This document shows, in pieces, positions 6,387 to 13,646 of a DNA stretch of 14,421 nucleotides. Each line of letters starts with the position of its first letter. Within the stretch, counting starts at the first letter, position 1. The position numbers were made by a program, and so were the translations under genes. The notes beneath the pieces are model-generated. The model was given only the letters and a program-made list of their open reading frames with translations, was not told where the DNA came from and searched no databases. This DNA comes from a bacterium. GTDB taxonomy: Bacteria; Chloroflexota; Limnocylindria; Limnocylindrales; Limnocylindraceae. The stretch is from positions 1 through 14,421 of the forward strand of contig RGBZ01000013.1 of the NCBI GenBank assembly GCA_009919365.1, read 5' to 3'.

Positions 6387-9300
6387 GCAGGCCGCCCAGC
6401 TGGTGCCTTTGAGGCTGGGCAGAGTTCACGGTACGAACAGTAGGTGCAGGTCATCAGCTCGGGCTTTGGCTCCATGACGCCACCGAGAATCCCCTCTGCT
6501 GCCACCACGATGAGCTCACGTGCCTTCACGATTCGTTTCGGCTCAACTGGTACGGTGGCAACGCGACCAGTGTCGAGGAAGCGCAGGCTCACCTCGTCGG
6601 GGAGACGCCCCGTCGCAGCGCGCCAGGCTAGCGCGTACAGCTGCAGCTGGAGTGACTCTTTCGCCCGCTTCCTGCTCGCCTCGTCATCATCGCGCCCGCC
6701 CGTCTTGTAATCGCTTACGACCACCCACTCGTCGTCTCCAAGCGGCAACGTGGGACGAACGACGTCGCCCGGAACATCGATGGTTGGGATCGGCGCGCTG
6801 CGACCCTCCGGCGGGAGTGGCTGCACATCAACCCGATCCCAACGGCCGCGAATCTTGTGCCCACCTAACTCAAACGAGAAGTCTTTCTCAACGTATGCGG
6901 GCGCGTGACCCCTTGCGATCTCTTCGCTGCGGAATTGAGCAATCGCCTCTTGTGCCGCTGTGTGGCGGGCCTCTTCGTGGCTACGGGAGAGGAAGCCCGC
7001 GCTCTGCCAACTGCGATCCAGTGCGGCGTAGAGCTCGTCGAGTTGCGGAGGTGAACCCGCCATCTGTCCGCGATGAAACTCGGCGACGGCGGCGTGCATG
7101 GCTGCGCCATAGGTTGCGGAGTGATGTGGCGGCAGCGGAATACGGAGGCGCTGCTGATAGTGGTAGCGCAGCGGGCAGGCGAGGAAGGCTTCGATCGCCG
7201 TGAAGCTGAGAGTGAGTGGCGTGCTCTCCCCCGCCCCAGGTTCTCGTGTGGGGAGCACCGGGAGTGGTGGGGCAACAACTGCGAGCCCATCAATTGTTGA
7301 TGCTGGTTCGCCTGTAAGCGGGAACTCTTCGAGCTGCTCGCGGGTGAGGTCGAGTGCCTCCGCAACGAATCTGCTGACCTTACGTGGCCGTACACCGCCG
7401 CTGCTCCGCTCTGCTGCGGTAAGGGCTAAACGTTCGCAGGCTCGCGTCAGCGCAACGTAGGCGAGTCGTCGCTCCTCACGCAGCGCCTCTTCATCTGCCT
7501 CGTTTGGCCCCTCTGGGGCGCGGGGGTCGCGCGGCACAACATCATCGGAGCCGCCAAGCTCTGCAGCAAGCGCGAGGCGCGGCGGTCGGCCCTTGGCTGG
7601 GAAGCGACCCTCCACAAGATTTGCGGCAAAGACGACGGGAAACTCCAGACCCTTGGATTGGTGAATGGTAAGGAGCGCGACAGCGTCAAGATCAGGATCG
7701 ACATCGGCGGCCGACGGATCATCCCCCGCCTCACCGAGCTCCTCTAAGTAGCGCACCAGGAACGGCGCGCGATCAAGCTCCAGCAGACGACTACGGGAAC
7801 GCACCACATCGAAGAGGCGTCCGATGTTGCGGATCCGTTCGTCGGACTCAGGTGTTGCCTCCCGAGTGAGTTCCGCCAACAGACCCGATTCGCGCAGCCA
7901 GCGGTAGAGCACCTCGCCGCTGGTGCGCTCAACGCTCTCCTGCACTACGCCAGCGAGACGTTCCAGGAGCCGTTCAGTGGCCTCGTGCCCCGCCCCAACT
8001 GCTGCGAGGCTCTCGCGCAGCGAGGTGTGATCCCGGCGCGACTTTCCCACTGCCGCGGCCAGGACTGTCGGGGGCACCTTGAAGCGCGACTCAGCGGCAA
8101 TCAAGAAGAGTGGCGCCGCAGCATCTGGGTCGGCGGCATGGCGCAACCCTGCCAAGAGGAGGCGTACCTCGGGACGATCGTACAGACCCGCGGCACCGCT
8201 CGAACGCCATGGAATCCCGAGCATGTTGAGGCTGCGGCCAACCTCGACGCTATCCACGTTTGCCCGCACGAGCACCGCGTGATCCCGAGCACGCCGCCCA
8301 CCCGCGATGGAGTCGCGGATCTCCGCAGCGATCCAATCCGCCTCGTTCGCCGTAGTGCGGAATCGGCGGAAGGTGACCGGGGGCGCATCGCCAGGCATCC
8401 CCTCAGGCGTCAGCTCCTTTGAAATGCCGAGGCGAACTTCGAGCCGCTCCGGATCATTAAAGCGAATCAGACGTCGCGCAACGGTAAGTACGGAACTGGT
8501 GCTGCGATAGTTCTTCGTCAAAACCACCTTGCTTGCGTCGGGGTACCGCTCGGTGAAGTTCAGAATGTTGCTGATCGCTGCACCACGAAAGCGATAGATC
8601 GATTGATCATCATCGCCAACGACGGTGAGATTGCGCCGCCCGTCTGAGAGGAGGTCAACCAGAGCACCTTGCAGCCGATTCGTATCTTGATACTCGTCCA
8701 CCAAGATCCAGCGGTGCTGCTCCCGTGCTCGTGCGGCAACAAGGGGGTCGTCGCGCAGCAGCTCATAGGCGCGTAACACCTGATCGCCAAAATCGAGCAG
8801 GCCCCGCTCGTTCAGGATCGTACGGTAGGTACGTAGTGCGACGCTGATCTCCCCATGCTCGATGGCGAGCAGTTCCACGGCGTCGGCATACGAGGCAAGG
8901 TTCCGCTGGAGTTCAAGATCGGCGGTGGACGATGCTGCGTCGCGCGCCTCGGCCCCGCGTGCCTGAAGATCTGCCGCGAACCTCTGAATCTCATCGGGAC
9001 CGAGTGCCTCATCCTTGGCGCGCGAAAAGTAGCCGGCGATATCACCGAGGAATCGCGTTGGGTCCCCAAGCGGCAAGAATCGCTTGAGCCCGAGCTCAAA
9101 TAGATGTTCGCGAAGCAAGAGGACGACCTCGGCACGACCCAACACGCGCAGCTCGCCAGAGAGGCCGAGCCGATGGGCGTTTGCGCGAAGCAGCTCATCG
9201 CCCCAGGCGTGGAAGGTCTTGATTGGAGTTGTGGCGTAGCCGTAGGGGACGAGGCGGTCGACTCGCCCTTGCATCTCCTCTGCCGCGCGCTCCGTAAACG

Positions 9301-9577
9301 TGAGTGCCAAGATCTCTTCCGGCTCGGCACGCTTCTCGGCGATGAGCCAAGCCACGCGACGTGTGATGACTTGCGTTTTCCCTGTGCCCGCACCAGCAAC
9401 AACGAGGAGAGGCCCCTCGCCGTGTGTGACGGCGGCAAACTGTTCGTCGTTTAAATCATCGACAAGGTGCGCAATCGTGGGATTCGGTGCCGTGGGTCGC
9501 TTTGGCTTGATCCCTGACCAGACGGGGATCTGTGATCCCCCTTCACGCTCGCCCGCCCCCGCGGCGCGCGACTTCAC
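6383..9577 (-). CDS. UvrD/RecB-type helicase fused to a PD-(D/E)XK nuclease with a four-cysteine cluster
   Basis: This 1064-residue protein joins a superfamily 1A helicase to a C-terminal nuclease, as in RecB, AddA/AddB and AdnAB-type end-processing enzymes. Helicase motifs: Q motif LNDEQFAAV (Q46), Walker A GAGTGKT (62-68), VDEYQDTN (293-300), GDDDQSIYRFRG (321-332), LTKNYRST (353-360), LLTIHQSKGLEFP (635-647) and RRLAYVALTRA (703-713). Nuclease residues: H828, GRWDRVD with D914, SDYKTG with D956 and K958, and LQLQLYA (976-982). Cysteines C801, C1044, C1047 and C1053 are spaced like the iron-sulfur staple that braces such nuclease domains. The likely job is unwinding and resecting double-strand ends for recombination. 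The GTG start at 9577 overlaps the DUF4446 stop by 4 nt (GTGA), and its own stop overlaps the next gene by 4 nt. No AddB-like partner lies in the window, so it may act alone or with a partner elsewhere. Confidence 0.93.
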   Translation of the reverse strand: MKSRAAGAGEREGGSQIPVWSGIKPKRPTAPNPTIAHLVDDLNDEQFAAVTHGEGPLLVVAGAGTGKTQVITRRVAWLIAEKRAEPEEILALTFTERAAEEMQGRVDRLVPYGYATTPIKTFHAWGDELLRANAHRLGLSGELRVLGRAEVVLLLREHLFELGLKRFLPLGDPTRFLGDIAGYFSRAKDEALGPDEIQRFAADLQARGAEARDAASSTADLELQRNLASYADAVELLAIEHGEISVALRTYRTILNERGLLDFGDQVLRAYELLRDDPLVAARAREQHRWILVDEYQDTNRLQGALVDLLSDGRRNLTVVGDDDQSIYRFRGAAISNILNFTERYPDASKVVLTKNYRSTSSVLTVARRLIRFNDPERLEVRLGISKELTPEGMPGDAPPVTFRRFRTTANEADWIAAEIRDSIAGGRRARDHAVLVRANVDSVEVGRSLNMLGIPWRSSGAAGLYDRPEVRLLLAGLRHAADPDAAAPLFLIAAESRFKVPPTVLAAAVGKSRRDHTSLRESLAAVGAGHEATERLLERLAGVVQESVERTSGEVLYRWLRESGLLAELTREATPESDERIRNIGRLFDVVRSRSRLLELDRAPFLVRYLEELGEAGDDPSAADVDPDLDAVALLTIHQSKGLEFPVVFAANLVEGRFPAKGRPPRLALAAELGGSDDVVPRDPRAPEGPNEADEEALREERRLAYVALTRACERLALTAAERSSGGVRPRKVSRFVAEALDLTREQLEEFPLTGEPASTIDGLAVVAPPLPVLPTREPGAGESTPLTLSFTAIEAFLACPLRYHYQQRLRIPLPPHHSATYGAAMHAAVAEFHRGQMAGSPPQLDELYAALDRSWQSAGFLSRSHEEARHTAAQEAIAQFRSEEIARGHAPAYVEKDFSFELGGHKIRGRWDRVDVQPLPPEGRSAPIPTIDVPGDVVRPTLPLGDDEWVVVSDYKTGGRDDDEASRKRAKESLQLQLYALAWRAATGRLPDEVSLRFLDTGRVATVPVEPKRIVKARELIVVAAEGILGGVMEPKPELMTCTYCSYRELCPASKAPAGRPA

Positions 9578-10077
9578 CGTTGTGGAGCGCTGTAGGCGGG
9601 CTGTGCCAAAGCGGCAGCGATTGCCGCCAACTCCTCTTCGCCAAGGGTCCCCTCGCCCCGACCCTCAATGACGCGCTTGACATAGATGCGGGTGCCGACT
9701 CGTGCATGCAGCGCGGTGATGACGACGCCACTCCCCACTGCATCAAGCAGCGCCAAGGCGGAGCTCTGGCCGCCGCCAACATCTTCAAATGCTTGGAATT
9801 GAATGAGGCCCATCCGACTCAGACTCTCCGGGGCGGCAGCCTCAAGAGCCTTAAGGCGCGCCCCCGCACCCTGCAACGAAGCGCCCTGTTGAGCAACCTG
9901 CTCGACGACTTGGGCGAAGCGCTGTTCGGCGGTCAGAACCTCACTCCCTGCGACCAGAGCCGCATAATCGGCGCGCATGCGACGCAGGTTGCGCAAGGAG
10001 ACGAGGGCGAGGAGGAGGGCGACCAGGGCGAGGAGCCCCGCGGCGACGCCGATTGCAAGGAGAACTTGGCTGTCCAC
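9574..10077 (-). CDS. DUF4446 family membrane-anchored protein
   Basis: The 167-residue protein has one N-terminal membrane helix (about 5-28, LLALVALLLALVSL), a basic stop-transfer NLRRMR (30-35), a helical linker (48-82, coiled-coil-like) and a conserved C-terminal domain. That domain shows the DUF4446 hallmarks: GLIQFQAFED (90-99), GGGQSSALALLD (101-112), GVVITALHAR (117-126) and IYVKRV (131-136), followed by a LGEEELAAIAAAL helix. The biochemical function of DUF4446 is unknown; in some Gram-positive genomes members occur near chromosome-partition genes, which is recalled knowledge and not visible here. The ATG at 10077 follows a TAGGAT box by 6 nt and has no Shine-Dalgarno, pointing to a leaderless mRNA for this operon. 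It overlaps the helicase-nuclease start by 4 nt. Confidence 0.88.
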   Translation of the reverse strand: MDSQVLLAIGVAAGLLALVALLLALVSLRNLRRMRADYAALVAGSEVLTAEQRFAQVVEQVAQQGASLQGAGARLKALEAAAPESLSRMGLIQFQAFEDVGGGQSSALALLDAVGSGVVITALHARVGTRIYVKRVIEGRGEGTLGEEELAAIAAALAQPAYSAPQR

Positions 10078-10083
10078 GGCTGC

Positions 10084-10089
10084 ATCCTA
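10084..10089 (-). promoter_or_regulatory. -10 box TAGGAT for the DUF4446-helicase operon
   Basis: TAGGAT (10089 to 10084) is followed by 6 nt and the ATG at 10077, the same geometry as capA. The start codon would then be the mRNA 5' end. No good -35 box is visible. Confidence 0.5.
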
Positions 10090-10122
10090 TCAGTCCCCGC
10101 CGCCCCCTCGACCTGGGTCGGG

Positions 10123-10128
10123 TATCCT
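10123..10128 (+). promoter_or_regulatory. Candidate -10 box TATCCT for the small membrane protein gene
   Basis: TATCCT lies 27 nt before the ATG at 10156 and would give a leader of about 20 nt containing the Shine-Dalgarno. It stands back to back with the minus-strand TAGGAT at 10084-10089, about 33 bp away. Confidence 0.35.
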
Positions 10129-10143
10129 CTGCAAACGATCCTG

Positions 10144-10151
10144 TAAGGAGG
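10144..10151 (+). promoter_or_regulatory. Strong Shine-Dalgarno TAAGGAGG
   Basis: TAAGGAGG matches the 16S rRNA 3' end over eight bases and sits 4 nt before the ATG at 10156. It fixes that start and contrasts with the Shine-Dalgarno-free starts elsewhere in the window. Confidence 0.9.
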
Positions 10152-10155
10152 AGTT

Positions 10156-10491
10156 ATGGCAAAACGAGAGAAGCGCTTCCGGCCAGACCAGCGCCCGAAA
10201 CTGAAGTCGCAGGCCGACGCGCCGAAGCGCGGTCTCACCCCCGCTGAAGAGGCCGCTGCGGCCGCGTATGAGGCAACGCTCGTAGCCCCGAAACCAACCA
10301 TCATCTCGGGAGCGTCAGCGCCCATTGGCAGCCGGGCGGCATCAACAGCGCGGCTTACCGCCGAGATCGCCGAAGAGATGCCGATCGTGCGCCGCGACCT
10401 ACGGCGCATCTTGCTGACGTATGGCGCAATGCTTGCGCTGCTCGCCGCGATCTGGTTCGTCGCAACGTCGACGGGATTCATCGCCGCCTAG
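10156..10491 (+). CDS. Small tail-anchored-like membrane protein of unknown function
   Basis: The 111-residue protein has a very basic N-terminus (AKREKRFRPDQRPKLKSQ), an alanine-rich helix (27-41, TPAEEAAAAAYEA), a flexible middle, then EEMPIVRRDLRRI (73-85) running directly into a single hydrophobic helix (about 86-106, LLTYGAMLALLAAIWFVATS) and a five-residue tail. With positive charges before the helix, the bulk should stay in the cytosol and the C-terminus should cross the membrane. No enzyme motif is present. Small proteins with a basic, low-complexity N-terminus and an RDLRRI-plus-helix ending are my recollection of Chloroflexota genomes; I cannot name a family. It has its own strong Shine-Dalgarno and diverges from the DUF4446 operon. 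It ends 23 nt before the RecO stop, so the two converge. Confidence 0.75.
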   Translation: MAKREKRFRPDQRPKLKSQADAPKRGLTPAEEAAAAAYEATLVAPKPTIISGASAPIGSRAASTARLTAEIAEEMPIVRRDLRRILLTYGAMLALLAAIWFVATSTGFIAA

Positions 10492-10514
10492 CTCGGGGCC
10501 GCCTCCTCCACCGT

Positions 10515-11210
10515 CTACGGAGCCAACACCTCGTCCATGAAGCTGCGACTCTTCGGCTCCGCGCCGAAGAGCATATGCACGGCACCACGCAGCGCCCAGC
10601 TCACCTCTCGAAGCGGTACAGGCGGCAGCGTGAGCGCAACAAGCTCCTCAGGTGCAAAGCGCCGGAGCGCGCGCATCAGTCGCAACGCATCGCTAGAGAA
10701 CGCTCCGCCCAGAGCATGAGCGGCGCAACGGATGCCGGCACCCTCCTCATCCCAGCGGAGCGCCTCGCCCGCAACGGGCGCCCTCCCGCACTCCAAGCAA
10801 ACATCGAGCTCTGGGCCTTGCCCAGCGGCGTCAAGGAGGGCGAGTTCAGCCCAACGCGCGACCAGGGCATCTGGCGCACCCGCCTCGAGCAGGTCCCAGG
10901 CATGGAGGAGCAGCTCATAGAGCTCAGGCTCCGGTTGCTCGTCACTCGTTGCGCGTTCGACCAACTCCGCGACGTACCAGGCAACCGCCGCACTTCCGAG
11001 CCTGCTGCGAAGTCCGAGCCACACCCGAACGCTGCGTACCTGGGTGACTGTATCGAAGGTCCGACCGGTGATCAGGGCAAGGTCAAGCTCAGCGAAGGGC
11101 TCTACGCCTCCGCCGAGGCGGCTGGTCGGTTTGCGAACCCCCTTCGCGATCGCCTTGAACTTACCGCGTGTTGCCGAGAGTAGGGTGAGCACGCTTTGAC
11201 GTGCAGGCAT
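10515..11210 (-). CDS. recO: DNA repair protein RecO (short N-terminus)
   Basis: RecO anneals single strands and helps RecR load RecA in the RecFOR pathway. The 231-residue protein keeps the OB-fold core LTLLSATRGKFKAIAKGVRKP (8-27) with TSRLGG and EPFAELDLAL, then the helical domain, and a zinc-finger-like set C138-x2-C141 plus C162-x2-H165 in place of the usual final cysteine. It lacks about 12-15 N-terminal residues: the usual first strand and ExDR-type motif are replaced by MPARQSV. An in-frame TAG at 11232-11234 leaves at most seven more codons (GNATLRI) without an ATG, GTG or TTG. The ATG at 11210 follows TACCCT by 7 nt, supporting a leaderless start here. It diverges from the polyprenyl synthase with 71 bp between starts. 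Confidence 0.85.
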   Translation of the reverse strand: MPARQSVLTLLSATRGKFKAIAKGVRKPTSRLGGGVEPFAELDLALITGRTFDTVTQVRSVRVWLGLRSRLGSAAVAWYVAELVERATSDEQPEPELYELLLHAWDLLEAGAPDALVARWAELALLDAAGQGPELDVCLECGRAPVAGEALRWDEEGAGIRCAAHALGGAFSSDALRLMRALRRFAPEELVALTLPPVPLREVSWALRGAVHMLFGAEPKSRSFMDEVLAP

Positions 11211-11217
11211 GATGCGC

Positions 11218-11223
11218 AGGGTA
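11218..11223 (-). promoter_or_regulatory. Candidate -10 box TACCCT for leaderless recO mRNA
   Basis: TACCCT (11223 to 11218) ends 7 nt before the ATG at 11210, and no Shine-Dalgarno is present. The geometry matches the other leaderless candidates. Confidence 0.42.
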
Positions 11224-11227
11224 GCAT
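11222..11227 (+). promoter_or_regulatory. Possible -10 box TAGCAT for the polyprenyl synthase gene
   Basis: TAGCAT lies 54 nt before the GTG at 11282. TTGACG at 11196-11201 could be a -35 box, but the 20-nt spacing is long. The hexamer overlaps the recO box on the other strand by 2 bp. Confidence 0.22.
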
Positions 11228-11270
11228 TGCCCTATCACCGCGCCGCGTTCAAACGCGCCGCGCAAAAGGT

Positions 11271-11277
11271 AAGGGGG
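11271..11277 (+). promoter_or_regulatory. Shine-Dalgarno-like AAGGGGG before GTG 11282
   Basis: A purine run AAGGGGGG starts at 11271, and its GGGG core lies about 5 nt before the GTG at 11282. It supports that start. Confidence 0.6.
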
Positions 11278-11281
11278 GCGC

Positions 11282-12331
11282 GTGAGCGAGCAGCAACAAG
11301 AGGCGGCGGGAGACCTCCTGAGCCTGAATCTCGACGAACTAGTTGCGGCAACGGATCGCACCATCCTTGCCCTGCTCGCCGAATGGGAGGAGCCGATTAC
11401 GGCACCCATGTACGAACAGATTCGCTACCACCTAGGCTACGCCGATCCTGCAGCGCGACCCGGCAAGCGCATGCGCCCTCTCCTCGGGCTCCTCGCTTAT
11501 GCCTCAATCTCGCCAGACTGGGATCGCGCGCTCCCTGGTGCCGCAGCAGTAGAGCTCGGGCACAACTTCTCACTCGTACATGACGACATTGAGGATGGTG
11601 ACGCCGAGCGACGCGGCCGACCAACCCTCTGGGTGCGCGACGGCGTACCACAGGCAATCAACACTGGTGACGCGCTCTTCACGATCAGCCGCGTGGCGCT
11701 GCACCATCTGACCGCACTCGGCTTCTCCGAAAGCAAGGTCATCCGCTTGATGAAGCTCTACGACGAAACGTGTCTCCGCCTCTGTGAGGGGCAATTCATC
11801 GACATCGCCGCGAGCGCTCGCACAGAGATGCAGAGCGTTGAGCACTACTTTGAAATGATTGGCCGCAAGACCGCGGCCCTGATCTCTGGGTCCGTCGAGT
11901 CTGGAGCAATTCTTGCCAGCGACGATGACGAGGTGATTCGCCGATTCCGCAACTTCGGCTGGGCGCTCGGGCTCGCTTTCCAAATCAACGACGATCTGCT
12001 CGGCATCTGGGGCGATGAGGCGGCCACCGGGAAAGAGGCCTCCGATCTCGCCCGCCACAAGAAGACGCTCCCCGTCCTTCATGCCATGGAGCAGGCCAGC
12101 CCCGCCGACCGCGCGGTGCTGACCAGCCTCTACGCCGAGGAAAATCCCGGCGCTGAGTCAGTCGCTTCAGGCTTGGCGGTCCTTGAGCGCACCGGATCGC
12201 GTGAGTACACCCGACTGAAGGCGCAGGAGTGGCGCGCTAAGGCCATCAGCGAGATCCGCAGCCTGTCGCAGTTGAACCCGCGCGCTGTGGCGAAACTCGA
12301 AGAGATTATCGACCGGGTGATCTCCGCCTAA
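11282..12331 (+). CDS. Polyprenyl diphosphate synthase, probably geranylgeranyl-type
   Basis: The 349-residue prenyltransferase condenses isopentenyl diphosphate with allylic diphosphates. Seen: PGKRMRPLL (60-68), first aspartate-rich motif DDIEDGD (101-107), ETC/EGQ helix (162-171, LCEGQFIDI), GRKTAALI (194-201), second aspartate-rich motif QINDDLLGIWGD (235-245 with D237, D238 and D245) and HKKTLPV (259-265). The first motif has the DDxxD form without the two-residue insertion of typical bacterial farnesyl synthases, and F96 sits five residues before it. In the usual classification this combination favours a geranylgeranyl diphosphate product (inference). The product could feed carotenoids, menaquinone side chains or undecaprenyl carriers. 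The start is GTG at 11282 with an AAGGGGGG upstream. Its stop TAA interlocks with the opposing CBS-protein stop in the sequence CTAA (12328-12331). Confidence 0.93.
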   Translation: MSEQQQEAAGDLLSLNLDELVAATDRTILALLAEWEEPITAPMYEQIRYHLGYADPAARPGKRMRPLLGLLAYASISPDWDRALPGAAAVELGHNFSLVHDDIEDGDAERRGRPTLWVRDGVPQAINTGDALFTISRVALHHLTALGFSESKVIRLMKLYDETCLRLCEGQFIDIAASARTEMQSVEHYFEMIGRKTAALISGSVESGAILASDDDEVIRRFRNFGWALGLAFQINDDLLGIWGDEAATGKEASDLARHKKTLPVLHAMEQASPADRAVLTSLYAEENPGAESVASGLAVLERTGSREYTRLKAQEWRAKAISEIRSLSQLNPRAVAKLEEIIDRVISA

Positions 12332-13644
12332 TCGGCGACGGGTTTCTGGGCCCCAGCATCCCAGGTGACGCGTACCTTGCCCACGCGGCGCCCTGTCACC
12401 TTGATCACCGTAATCTTGAAGGGGTCAACCGCTACCGTGTCACCAACAACTGGAACTCGACCGATGCGGTGGTAGACGAATCCACCCACGGTGTCGTACT
12501 CCTCGTCATCCTCAAGCTCCAGCGCGGGATCGATCAGCTCGCCCATTTCGTCAATGTCGGCCCGCCCATCAAGGATGGCTTCACCGTCGCGAAGGATTAC
12601 CTTCATCGGCTCCTCCTCGTCAAACTCGTCCTGAATCTCTCCGACGATCTCTTCTAGCAGGTCCTCAATCGTCACCAGGCCCGCTGTGCCACCGTACTCG
12701 TCAAGCACGATCGCCATATGTACGCGGCGACGCTGTAGCTCGTTGAGCAAATCATCAACCGCCTGTGACTCTGGAACGAAGAGGGCAGGACGCATGATGT
12801 CGCGCAACCGAGGGCGAGGTCCACCCGCCGCGATGATTCGCAGCAGGTCCTTCGCGTACAGGATGCCGACAATGTGGTCGACCGAATCCTTATAGAGTGG
12901 CGTGCGGCTATGCCCCTCAGTAAGGACGAGCGTGACCGCATCATCAAAACTTGCCTCTTGGTCAATCGCCGCAATGTCGATTCGCGGCACCATGACTTCG
13001 TGCAGCTTGGAGTCGCTGAGCGACATCACCGCACTGATCATCTGCTCCTCTTCCGCCTCAAGCACACCCTGCTGACTCCCCTGCTCCACGATGAGGCGAA
13101 TCTCTGCGGCGGAGAGCTCCGGGGTACGGGTTGGATCAATTCCAAAAGGTTTTGAGATGAGCTTGGTAAGCGCGACGAGCACCGCCACCAAGGGGCTGAC
13201 GATCTTGGCAAAGAGGGTGATCGGACCGGAGACGGTGAGGGCGATGCGATCGGGATTGCCGAGGGCCAGCCCCTTCGGGATCAGTTCGCCAAGAACGATC
13301 GAGACAATCGCAACGATAGAGGTCACAAGAAGCAGGGCAATCGTGTCGGCATAGCCCGCAAGGAACGTGACCTGGCGCAGTGGCTCAGACACGACGGTCA
13401 CAATGCTCACTGCCGCAACGGCGGAGGCGAGCGCCCCAAGGAAGGTGATTGCAACCTGGATTACGGCCAGGAAGCGTCCTGGGTCGCGCATGAGGACCTG
13501 GGCACGTTTGGCGCGGCGATCGCCAGCCTCAGCGAGCTCATCGAGCCGTGTGCGGCGCACAGAGACGAAGGCGATCTCTGCTGCAACAAAGAATCCATTA
13601 ATCAGGATTAGAAGAAGAATGATCAGAATGTCTGAGCCAAGCAC
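12328..13644 (-). CDS. CNNM/CorC-type membrane protein with paired CBS domains (hemolysin C family)
   Basis: This 438-residue inner-membrane protein has the standard CNNM/HlyC-CorC order. A CNNM (DUF21) membrane domain covers about 1-180 with hydrophobic segments near 4-26, 59-85, 100-128 and 138-165 and the family motif [11 protein letters not shown] (118-128). A linker helix rich in glutamate follows ([12 protein letters not shown], 192-203). Two CBS modules run from about 215 to 335, containing VMVPRIDI (217-224), [25 protein letters not shown] (244-268) and [28 protein letters not shown] (310-337). A CorC/HlyC C-terminal domain fills about 345-430. Family members are linked to magnesium or cobalt export and regulation; the older name hemolysin is not evidence of toxin activity. 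The GTG start at 13644 is two nt past the GlmU stop and is preceded by GGGAGG with 7-nt spacing, so the two genes form an operon. Confidence 0.93.
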   Translation of the reverse strand: MLGSDILIILLLILINGFFVAAEIAFVSVRRTRLDELAEAGDRRAKRAQVLMRDPGRFLAVIQVAITFLGALASAVAAVSIVTVVSEPLRQVTFLAGYADTIALLLVTSIVAIVSIVLGELIPKGLALGNPDRIALTVSGPITLFAKIVSPLVAVLVALTKLISKPFGIDPTRTPELSAAEIRLIVEQGSQQGVLEAEEEQMISAVMSLSDSKLHEVMVPRIDIAAIDQEASFDDAVTLVLTEGHSRTPLYKDSVDHIVGILYAKDLLRIIAAGGPRPRLRDIMRPALFVPESQAVDDLLNELQRRRVHMAIVLDEYGGTAGLVTIEDLLEEIVGEIQDEFDEEEPMKVILRDGEAILDGRADIDEMGELIDPALELEDDEEYDTVGGFVYHRIGRVPVVGDTVAVDPFKITVIKVTGRRVGKVRVTWDAGAQKPVAD

Positions 13645-13646
13645 CG

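Noticed and set aside
8812..9438. A 208-codon minus-strand frame inside the helicase gene
   Set aside because: It is the same strand in another frame, with Ser/Arg-rich composition. The helicase motifs are continuous in the main frame.
9532..10146. A 204-codon plus-strand frame antisense to DUF4446
   Set aside because: DUF4446 signature segments lie on the other strand. No start signal or motif supports this frame.
12328..13644. Hemolysin C naming as a toxin gene
   Set aside because: The CNNM, CBS and CorC layout indicates an ion-transport-related membrane protein. The toxin label is historical.
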